The notes under the pieces were generated by a model that made no database searches, was not told where the DNA came from, and saw only the letters and a list, made by a program, of their open reading frames with translations. Shown here piece after piece: positions 50,801 to 62,800 of a stretch of 64,000 bases of DNA. The stretch is taken from NCBI GenBank assembly GCA_024449915.1, contig JAMZAV010001427.1, positions 1 to 64,000 of the forward strand, in the 5' to 3' direction. Each line of letters begins with the position of its first letter. Positions within the stretch are counted from its first letter, which is position 1. Both the position numbers and the translations under genes were made by a program. Source of the DNA: Sweltsa coloradensis (taxonomy: Eukaryota; Arthropoda; Insecta; Plecoptera; Chloroperlidae).

Positions 50801-53800
50801 ACCGGCCTCCGTACAAGTAAGTACCTTGACACCGGGGGCATGTTTTACACCATCTATTATACAAATTACAAATGTTGTTTTTATGTGACTGTAATAGATG
50901 ATCACTATACTTTTGAATTTCCATAATGCCATGATTGTATGTAACTTATTTTTAGCTTTTGGAGGATCTTTTGTACAATCTATATGGAAATTGTTCTTTC
51001 AATTAATTGTTTATAAATTATGTTTACACTACAAGTTATTGAATAAGTTTATATCTATGTGTACAATATATCTTAGAATTAGTTCCAGATGTATAAATAA
51101 AAACATGTGAATTTAATGATGAAAAAAAAAAATAAAAACTATCATGCATAACAATGTGTGAATGCATTGCCTGTGCTAATAATGCATTGTTTGTGTGACA
51201 AGGGTTATTAGCCTGTTCCTGGAAGACCTGGCAAGTAGCAACCTGTCATGCAGTAAGGTGCGCCTGCAGATCGTAGTGGTGTGTCCTGCGCTGCTGTCGT
51301 CGGTCAACGAGCAACCCCTGGAGCAACTGTTGCAGCCTGACCGAGTGCTGGCCATGCTGCTGGGGGTGGCGGAAGACAGCATCACCGAGCAGCAGAAAGC
51401 AGGTTAGTCTCCTTCTGTTTAGCTCAATAAGGTTCTCTTTGCTTCAAGTACTTCTGTCAAATTATTTTATTTCATTAAACTCCCTCATTAATTCTCATTA
51501 ATCTTTAAAAAGTTCAGAATTTGTTGACTGTAAACAGTTAGCCAAATTATTTTATTGTTGTATTTATAGATGTTTAGTATTTTTTTAAATACCTAATTTT
51601 ATAAAGGAACTATTTCTTTCAGTATTTAACAGTAGTTTTGCCATTTACTGTCCATTGATAGTGGATTTTTTCTTTCTAAAGTACTCTTTCTTTACCTTTT
51701 GGAATAGGTATCCATAAAAATGTTGATGTTTCAAGAATTGTAATTTTAAAAAATCTCTTCTTTGGAAGAACCACTCATAGAAATTGACATAATAGCATTA
51801 TCAAAAACTAACTTCATACTTGTTTTGTTTCGTAGGCCTGGCAGGCTATCCTCAGTGGAAGTGTATGGCCGTCAAAGACCGCGACGAATCATTCGTCGGG
51901 TCATTCCTCGAAGAAGCCATGAGTATCCTGAACCGTCCATGCAGCCGCGGGGAGAACGAGAGACCGCAGTTCTCTCTGTTCCCCAAGAAAGTCAAAGAGG
52001 TGCGTAATGCGTTAGTGTTTGGGTTTAAGGGCGCACAATGTCCTGTTTATTTAGAGGTACAGGCAAGGTGTATCCATGCATAATGGGATCTTGTGTCTGA
52101 TAGTTCAAAAGCGGGATAAACAAAACTGAATGATTCCCTCTGTATAAATTACCTATTGGTTCTCAGAACCTGAAGATAGAGCAAGAGTTGGTTCTGTTTG
52201 ATTTATTTAATTTATTTATTTCTTAGGTGACGGACAACCTAAAATTACATTTAAAAAAAACACAGTAAGAAAAATCATTATACAAGTTGTTCACAATTGA
52301 TTATTCTCAGTTTTACAGTCACTTCAATTCATTTCTCTCCCTAAATTCGTACATACATCATGCGTAATTAACCACAATAGATAATTTGTAAATTTTAGTA
52401 TCAATATCTTTCAGAGACTAAGGTGAACAGTTAAAAACTAATTTTACAGTGTATCTCTAAATGAATACATCTTTCATATTAGTTTTGGTTTAACTACCGT
52501 ACCTTGTTTATAATATAACAAGAGTTAATTGAAATAAAAAGTAGTAAGTAAACAGTGAAGTTACATTGGTTCATTTAGTATTTTTTTAGTTTTCTTTGTG
52601 TAGACATTGATTAGAAAAATAAAGTAACTGTCTGTTGTTGTCGCATCCTGCAGGGCTGTAGCAAGGTGCTGATCCTTCTCTCGGAGCCGATAGCCAAGGA
52701 CGACACCCTGACCTTGACCTTGACTCGTCAGGGAGGGGAGGTGTTGGAGCTGGGCGTCAAGAGACGCAACGCGCACACGCTACACTTCACCGTCCCGCCC
52801 GCGTGTTTGCAAGTGTCGCAGCTGTGCACCGTGAGCCTCTACAAGAACAACCAGCCGATCGGAGTGAGACAAGTGAAGTGTGAGTCTCGTATGCGCGAGC
52901 TGGATCAGCTACTTCGGTCCGTCGACAGTCCGCTGGAGCTCATGTGCCAGGTAAAGTACATGTTTGGGATGAAACAATTACTTTGGCATAGTAACTTTTA
53001 GTACTTGGGTAATTTATTTAAGGTGGAACAATATTTTTAAGCTATTCAGCTTCTAATTTTTAATAACTAAAAATAAAAATGAATAGATTAAAATTCATCA
53101 TTATCTGTTGCCTCGTCCGTGCCTGCGTTGAGTCGGCATTGAAAACAGGCCTCTTCATCTTCTTCTGTACTGCCGCCACTCCTCTCCTTAAGTAATTATC
53201 AATTATTTATTTTGATTAATACATCACTAAATTTAGTTTGAGTATAAATAAATTCACACACTTTAATAATATTTTCCAAGTTCAATAATTAACTCTAGGC
53301 CTACTTGTAATTTTTATTTATTGGATCATACTACTTAAAATTTATTTCAACTTCAGTGAAAGTGCAAAAATAAATATAAGCTATTTTCATTGTGTATTAA
53401 ATCTATTAATTATTGAGCAGTTTAAAATCAACTACTAATAACGGTATTTATTGTTCTACAGTAGTCTGTAAAATTAGACAACATGTAAAACACTTTTTTT
53501 TTACTCCAACAACCATCATCAAAAGAAACATCCCCATGAAGTGAAAAAATAATACTTGTTGATCAACAATTTGGAGTAAAAATAAATTACAACCCGGCAC
53601 CTACACCAACACAAATATATTATTTTTAACTTTCCCAAATCTGTGAAATCTAAAACTTCAAATGGTCTCTGCATTACGTTTTTGATCAAAATATAATTTT
53701 GCACCCTGAAAACAAAATCACTTTCAAGAAGGCTTTTAATTTCATAACAAACAAACCCAAAGTACATAATAGCTCAAATCTAACTTTTAAGTGTCTCGCG

Positions 53801-56800
53801 ACCCTTAGATGACATATTTAGTGATTGGTCTGTTCTGTCGTGGTGGTGTTCATGATTTATCTGTCGACGTTTCAAAGACCATGTTGTCAATATCATGAAC
53901 ACCACCGCGACAAGAACAGCCCGATCAATAAATATGTACATTACATTACATATAATAATAGCCGTTCGTTTGTATCGAGTGATTGGAATAGTCTTGATTA
54001 AAATAAATGTATGTTTCTCTTTCTAGTCTTTTGGCTTCAGCGACCGAGACCAGCTGGATACATTCCTTGTGTCCGCATTCCAGCGCAACCTTCCACCTCA
54101 CTTCAACTTATTGAACACGCCTCACCAGCCCGCTAGAGGCAGCTCTAGTGAGTACAATACAGTACAATACAATAATGTGGTTCTGCTATATAATGCGCAA
54201 TTTGCCAGTGGATTTATGATAGTTTACTTTTAGTTAAACAATATTTAATTTAGTATGCTGAGGTTTTTACATTCCTCTAAAGATTAAACTATCTATTATA
54301 TAGGTAGATACGGTTAATTTATTATTGATTTACTTGCAATAATTCAATAGTAATTGGTTAAGACTTGTATATAAATCAATCCAGAAAGTAAAGTATCAAA
54401 CCCCGCAATTGCTGGTCGGATGCTTTACCCCTTCGCTACCAAGACGGTTAACTTAACTTTTATGGTGGTACTGTACTGTACTAACAGGACTGTAACGATT
54501 CTGCTGACTTTGATCTGACCAACTTGACATTATTTAAAATGTCATTACCTAACACAGGTATGAGCGAGGGTTTATTTCTCTAACTTGGTATCGATCGACT
54601 ATTACTTATCATCATTTAAGATCCTTAATTCTAATGCTTGTTTGTTCTTAGGCCCGGAGGACCTGCCCACCCTGCTTCACTTCTCCGCGGCGCACGGCCT
54701 TGAGCGGCTATCCTGGCAGCTCCTGGAGTGTCCTGGAGGCGAGGCCGCCTGCGAGGTCCGCAACGCATCCGACCTCACCCCCGCCGATCTGGCCGAGCGA
54801 GCCGGGCACGAGAAGCTCGCGGGACAGCTCAGGGGGTACATGGTACATCGCGTCACGCACTTATACGCCCGGGCGGGCGCGCTGGACTGAGGCCGGGGCT
54901 TGGTTGACAACCTCGGGCTATCAATCCAGCGCGCTCGCTCGTACTCACTTCTAAGCACTAACTTGCTTCTAGGTAGTAGTAACTACAGTATAAGCGTAGC
55001 TGTGTCCTTTGCATGCTTGCTATTACCATGGATACAAATCCATATTCAAATTCTAATAGAACCTTATATCTTTTACCATTGAGACTGTAAATACCGGTAT
55101 GTGTTGATTTTGATTATAATAAAAATTTTAGTATTTATTTACTATTTTTCATTAATTTATGGAATTTTAACAGTTTTCTTATTTTCGTAATCCTTCTTTT
55201 GTGATCCTCCACTTTGAATTCTTTTCATTCCTTTATCAGACTGACATTACATTTTGACAGCAAAATTAAATATTTTAATTGAAAGCACAACAAAGTATAA
55301 TTTGTAACCAGAGCATCATTGTTTTGCAGCAAATGAACGAGTTCACGAGTATGTACAGCTACCTGAAGGTTATGAGCGAGGGTGGACATTCAACAGGTGG
55401 GTGGAGTAAATACAATACAAAATACAATACAACAGATCTTTAAGCGTTTTCCTTTGAAAACTCAATTTAACATTTCAAAAAGAGATCACCAAATTTCTTG
55501 GCATCTAATTTAAAAAATATATAAACACATATAAACACCGCGGTCGCTTAGCCAGTTTTCCACTTGAACACCGAAGTTAAGCAACCTTCGGGCGTGGTCA
55601 GGGGTACAGTGGGTGACCGCTCTACCCTGAAACACACGTATACCGCTGGCAGAGCAGATGAAGGGTTTCAAGAGCTAGTGTAACGGCTTCGTTCTCCTCG
55701 ACGTCTGCTCGGCAGTCCGGGTTAGTGGAGGAACCTATATGACTGTCAAGGTTACATTGTCCTTTCCGATGTGATGTAAAGCCGTTGGTCCCCTTTGTAC
55801 TTTTCGAAAGGAGTAGGCTACGTGCCGGTACCGGTTTTCTCCTCCTACCTTCTCCATTAAATTTTGCACTAGTGGATTACATTGTTCGTTGCAAATAGAG
55901 ACTTAATAATAATTATAATAATAATGAGCTGAGGCAGTCAAAATCTTGAGGTGAATTTATGTTTTAGAGATTCTAGATTTTTTTAATTATTACAGATAAA
56001 GAATAATTTAAAATCAATCATTGTGGTATCTTTAAGATTAGAGTTGTGATTTATGGGGGCACCTATGTTGCACTATTTGAAGTTCTTATCATTTTGCTAT
56101 TTTATTTCTTTGGATTATTTTAAGAATTGAGTATATCGATTGAAATAATAAAATATTATTTTTTGTTATTTTTTAAAGTAAAAACATAAATTCTTCACTG
56201 TTGTCAGGTTTCTCCCAAGTTGAATACCAGATGCCTCGTCCCTTGGACGAGACCTACCAAATACCTCGCTGCTTCGAAGAGAGCTACCAAGTCCCCCCAT
56301 CCCCTCGCCCCACCACACCCGGGGTCCTGGAGAACTACGATGAGCTACCCTCGCCGCGGCCCTTCATCCCCACACGCCCCCTGTCGGGAGGCTACATGGA
56401 CATGCAGTCGTCCAGACATATGGCTACCAGGTGAGAGAATTCTGCTCGGCAAGCGCCAGAGACCCGGGCTCAGTAAATAAATAAATAAATTGTATTTAGA
56501 GTCTACCCACTCAGTTATATAACTGATTTTCAGTGGAGGACAGTAAATCAAAGCGACCTAGCCAACCCTGTAGGCCCCGACGCAATCGACGAGTGAACGA
56601 TAACCAACCAAAGATCGATATTTTTAATAGGAAATATAGCAATCAGTGGTATGAAGTCCTCAGTTCATTTTGTTTTTTAATTCTGCATTTCACACCGCTT
56701 AATTCTCAGGTATGTTTCTAAGTACAAAATTTGATTATAAAGTGAAATAATTTAAACTTTTTACCCAAATCAAGTAGGGATTTAATCACTACATAGTATG

Positions 56801-59800
56801 AAATATTTACACTTTATTTAAATTAATTTAGTTCATTATATAAAGTACCTACAGTTGTTACATATTTTCATCTTCCGACAGTTATGAATAAGATTTCATC
56901 AAAACAAAATGACCTCAAATCCTGAAATAGTTTGATATTTGTCTAACCTGATTTTACATTCAGCTAGCACAATAATTCTACTGGGTCAAAATGATTGCCG
57001 AGTCTTATGACTTCCATGTGACACCCCTAACGTGGTGTGTTATCTTGCAGCCTGGACTTCTTGAGCCCCGGCCTGAACTTCGACCTCTCCCCCCTCCAAG
57101 CCGTGGACCGAGCGCTCCGAGACAACCACGCCTCGGAGATCTGGCGGAACCGCCTCTCGGACTCGGACCGACAGAAAGATCCCAACGAGGTTCAGTCCGA
57201 GCTGGTGGAGATCATCAACGACTTCAAGAACAACGTGTTCACGATAACGGAGGTGGAGAAACTCGTGGCGAGCTGGAAGAACCGGCTTGACGTTCAGCAG
57301 GACTTCAAGGACAAACAGGTAAGTTGTGTCTTCTTTCTTAGCTTTAGTTGACCGAACGTTGGTGTGAGGTCCAGGACTGATTCCAACTAGAGTCTTGAAT
57401 TGTTGAATCATTTTGCCTGTAATGTATAACTAGCTAGCTTCGCAAACGCTTTTTTTAGTCGCATTGATGGATGAGTTATTTTGTAAGTTTTTAGTTTGCG
57501 TGGGACCACTTTTCCTTTGGAAGTGCTTTTTTAATGCATTGTAGGTGATTGTTGTCAAGTTTCTATTGTTACTTGTTAATTTTATAATTCCTGAGATTCT
57601 TAGAACAGTTAGGTTTAATAATTATAATCAATAATTGGACTCGGCATGTTCTTTTAGTAAATTATTATATTAAATTAATGGAAAAGCAATATTTCGGGTA
57701 CTTTCAGTACCCTTCAAAAGGCAACAAACCAAACAAAACATAAAACTCCGTCTCCCAGCCAAGGTCGACACATCTAACAAACACTGCCATCTTGATCTCA
57801 ATAAAAAATATATTCAAATAAAAATTAAAAATTATACCACAATCATGCCCACAATAGTTCTATGGCTTGGGGACAAACTCCTTCCAAATCGCCGGGAAGT
57901 CAATGCTGGGAGCACTGATGACATCATCAGCTACAGACATCAAGGCAGCCTCCTTTAGCCTCCGTTTATGTGTATTTGCTTCGTGTATTGTGGGCATGAT
58001 TGTGGTATAATTTTTAATTTTTATTTGAATATATTTTTTATTGAGATCAAGATGGCAGTGTTTGTTAGATGTGTCGACCTTGGCTGGGAGACGGAGTTTT
58101 ATGTTTTGTTTGGTTTGTTGCCTTTTGAAGGGTACTGAAAGTACCCGAAATATTGCTTTTCCATTAATTTAATATAATAATTTACTAAAAGAACATGCCG
58201 AGTCCAATTATTGATTATAATTATTATACTTGTTAATTGTTATTATTAACCTCAAAAAACTCATATTAAAACCTTTATTCTATCGATTCTGGCTAACTTT
58301 TTCAAGTTTTTCTTTTAAAAAGGTACTACATCACCATTACCTTAAGTGTCCATGTAAAATATGAACGTTGTAGCCCCACCCGTTTGGTCAGAATCGGCCC
58401 AAATGTCACGAAAATATCGCATTCAAAATTTTAAAAAAATCGTAAAAGTACGATATTCATGAGAAATATTTCTTCGATTGTACCAAAAAACGTGGCAGGT
58501 CTAAGTTCAGAGATTTTGAAGGTCCCCTCCAATTTTCATCAAGATCGCATATGCCGTTTGCCCGGTAGAGAGCAAACAAAAATACAAAAAAAAAAAACGA
58601 GCTAAATTTTTTGGGGGGTCAGTGAAATTGAAGTCTTCGCTTCGCTCATCCAAAAAAACATTATAATTATTAATATTCAATATACTTAGTCATTAAGCGA
58701 GCGTTTCCATTTTACTCTGCCAGAAAAAATAGTCACTGGTTTTGTTTTGTTTTTTTTTTTGTTTTTTTTTTTGTATGTCTCGCCATAACGTTCGAACGGA
58801 GGCTCGAATCGAGTTGAAATTTTGACCATCCGCAAGCTTCGTTCCCGATTGAATGCCATTAGTTTTGTGGCAAAATCGTTCAAAAAGTTAAAAAGTTACA
58901 TTAAAGTTAATCGAAAGTTTTTTTCAAACTAAACGGCGACAAAATCTGAGGTGGCCAAATCATTTAGAATGTCCGTCCGGTCACGAATATGTTTATTTTA
59001 TTTTGATCCGATAAGTAGTGTAGATGGAAATTACATTATAACAAAAGTAACGTTACCATGGCAACGAAAAGTCGCACAAGGTTCGCACTATGCACTGCCA
59101 CCTAGAAGTAATCAAAATACTATCGAGGAAGCAGTTTACTATTTATTATCAATAGTTAAAACAGTTTTTCCAAAGAAATGATGTCAAGGTCCTCTAGATG
59201 GCGGTGGATTTTATCCACAAAGTAAAGGTTTACCCAAATAGGCCTACCTTGCCAATAATAAATAATATTGGAAACATGGCCCCGTGGACAGCGAACGTCG
59301 CAAATTTTAAAATTTAAAAAAATTGCAATGTGGGTCTAGCTATAGCACGTGCTTGCTTATCAACGCGTCAACGCGCCAACTGAGCGTTTTCTAGTTTGTA
59401 ATACACACAAGGTACTTATTTTATGAATATTGTCCAAAAAAATTGATAAAAAAAATATTGCGAGCGTTTCCATTTGACTCTGCCGGAAAAATTTGTCACT
59501 GGTTTTGTTTTTTTGTTTTTTTTTGTTTGTTTGTATGTCTCGCCATAACGTTCAAACGGAGGCTCGGATCGAGTTGAAATTTTGACCATCCGCAAGCTTT
59601 GTTCTCGATTGAATGCCATTAGTTTTGTGGCAAAATCGTTCAAAAAGTTAAAAAGTTACATTAAAGTTAGGGGTGTCAACGATTACGATTAAATCGATTC
59701 GATTAATCGATTATTAATTAAAAACGATTAATCGATTTTTTAAAAAATAATCGATTTTAAATTTTTGCGTTTTTTTAAATTTAGTTTTCAAGATCCGCCG

Positions 59801-62800
59801 CCTATTACCCGCGAGAAACGTTCCCGTACGTTACGTTTTCCCGCCAAATACGCCGTGATAACCGCCGATTTAATGTCTTGCTCGCCCGTGAGATACGTTT
59901 CCATCAATTTCTAGCACGCGAGATTGTTCCCGATCCACATTTGATTGAAGCGACGTCGCAAAATACATCGTTCGTACCAGCCTTGCCTTGTCATCATGTG
60001 CGCATGCGCTGGCCGTGCAAGGTCGGAAGGAGTGGGCGGAGTTAAAGCTGCATTCTGTTCAAGCGTTCCACGCGGCGTAGTTGGCGCGGCAGTCAATAAA
60101 CACAGTAAACGCACTCAACGCGCCTGAAACGCCGAGCAGTAGTTGCACCTTTACGTAACATGGCGTCTTGAGTGTGACAAAAGTGATTGCTCTGGGGTTG
60201 TGTTTCGGCCTAGGCCAAGAGTTTTCGACAACATGGCATCAAACAATTGAATTTGATCACAGCATTGATGCCAATTTCATCTCGTATGCTTTATCTACCC
60301 CGCCACTTCCTCTTGATTATGCTCCCAACTGTCTTCTTCAAGATTGTTGTGCGTGCTCAAGTCCCCGCCACGGCGCCGATGCGAACTCATGCCTTGCGCG
60401 GGCGATTCAAACTAACCGAAACCAGACCGAAGTTTGAAAGAAACTTGCTACTATACCGACATTGTACAAAACGATTAAAATCGATTAATAATCGATTATG
60501 GAGGTGAAAGTGAATTCGATTATCGATTATAATAATTTAATCGTTTGACATCCCTAATTAAAGTTAATCGAAAGTTTTTTTTTCAAACTAAACGGCGACA
60601 AAATCTGAGGTGGCCAAATCATTTAGAATGTCCATCCGGTCACGAATATGTTAATTTTATTTTGATCCGATAAGTAGTGTAAATGGAAATTACATTATAA
60701 CAAAAGTAACGTTGCCATGGCAACGAAAAGACGCGCGAAGTTTCTAATGCACTGCCACCTAGAAGTAATCAAAATACTTTCGAGGAAGCAGTGTATTATT
60801 TGTCACAAAGAGTTTAAATAGTTTTCCCAAGGAGTCAAGGTCCTCTAGATGGCGGTGGATTTTATCCACAAAGTAAAAGGTTTACACACGGGTTTACCCA
60901 AATACCTTGGCAATAATAAATAATATTGGAAACATGGCCCTGTGGACAGCGAACGTCGCAAATTCTAAAATTTAAAAAAATGTGCAATGTGGGTCTAGCT
61001 ATAGCACGTGCTCGCTTATCAACGCGTCCAACTGAGCGTTTCCTAGTTGGATGAGCGAAGCGAAGATTCCATTTCACTACACTGGACAAAAAAATCCGGA
61101 ATGTTTTTTTTTTTTTTTTTTTTTTTTTTTTTGTATTTTGTGTGTCTGTGAACACGATTCCGGCTAAACCAATACTCCAATTGCGATGAAATTTTATGGA
61201 GGTCTATGAAATCTCTGAACGAAGAACTGCACGGAGGGAAAAATCGATCAAAAAATTATTTCTCATGAAAATCGCAATTTTACGATTTTTTTCGATTTTT
61301 AAAAAAATTCTTCGACTTATAACATCTACATGCTTTATCCGATTGTAACGATTTTTTCACAGAACTTTAATTTTATGAATGAATATATTCGTGTGAAATT
61401 TGAGCGTTATCGAAAAATTATCTATTAAAAAAATCGCAATTTTACGCTTTTTTCGTTTAAAAAAAATTACGCTCATCCATCAACGCGGCGGGACTTAAGC
61501 GTTTTCCTAGTAATAATAATCAAACACCCTGTTCCAACATAGGTCAGGTCGGGGGGTGACGTATCACCAGTTTCTCGGGCTGTGGACTTTCAGTGCTTGC
61601 TAACCAGGCTCAGCACCTCCTCTTCTTCGATGTTTTCTATCATAGGCATTTCTACCAGTTCTCTCCATTTCTTTCTATCCTCCCATCTTCTTTCTTCAAT
61701 GTTCCATTTTATTTGGTCCCACCATCTATCTCTTGAGCATCCAACTCTCTCAAAACATATATTTAAGGAAGGCTTACAAAAAGTAATATTGATGTAAAAA
61801 TTTCCTAGTAAAATAACATTTTAGCAATTGTTTTACAATGTAGCATTGAATAATGAATGGTATTCAAACTTTTGTTGAGCAACTTAATTTTAAAATTAGA
61901 TCAGAACTTGTGATGCGATACTGTTTAATTTAATATATTACTAGCTGATTGTCAAGTTGTTGTGGATTCCAGGAGCAGTTGAACGTAATGCGGGCTGAAC
62001 ACGAGCGACTTCAGAAACAGATCAAGGAAAGTATGCGGCGAGCGACGCCCTTCGATCGGTTCAGAAACTTCTTCAAGGGAAGCAAAGGCAAAGGTGAGCG
62101 TCTGCTGCTGACAAAAGTAGGGAGTGATGTATCTTGCCAGAATGAATGATTTCCAAAGTCAAATCGTCGTTAATTAAACGATACCTAGAAGTTTTATTTA
62201 TTGATTTGAAAGTCTTCAATATCCCTAACACCCCCTCTTCTCTTTAAACTGGAAGACAGTGTACTTTTCTCAATTCTGCTTGTACATTATTAATTGAGAG
62301 AAAAAAATGTTTGCATATTTTTTGGGCAACCTAGATAATAGATATACATTTTATGTCCTGCCAATCTCTGCTATAACCACATGGGTTCCCAACAACCATC
62401 AAGTAAATAATATGTAATTGTGTAATAGCAAAAACTGAAATACAAATTGAGAGCATGTGATGATTGATACAGAACTATTCAAAAACATTATTATTGTTGC
62501 ATCATTTATGAATTATGTTTTATTTTCCAGACACAAAAGTAGAGAACAAGGAAATGGAAATAATCAAAATCAACGACGTCCCACAGAACCGCCCACCCAG
62601 TTCTCTCAGCCTTCATAGCCTCTCAAGTAGGTTAACACTTATTTGAAACATATTCATACTGACTGTAAAGTAAACCAATGCACTACAGACTTCATTTTCT
62701 TTAAACCTAACAAATCATATTTTAATTTTCATTAATAATTTTGTTTTCTAGAAATTTTTGAAGAACTACGCAACAACATTAAACTAAAAAAAGAGTTTTA

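Larger units (their letters stand above)
57319..61972 (+). other. Intron 12, transposon cluster
   Basis: This 4.65-kb intron is built largely from repeats: the foldback at 57616-58226, a truncated Helitron-like copy at 58374-58647, two family 2 copies at 58697-59395 and 59455-61046 (the second split by a hAT element), and a family 1 copy at 61047-61511. Only the last 460 bases look unique. Confidence 0.85.

Noticed and set aside
55545..55651. Functional 5S rRNA gene
   Set aside because: The ends are diverged, parts of the stems do not match, and a SINE-like body and tail follow instead of a T-run terminator.
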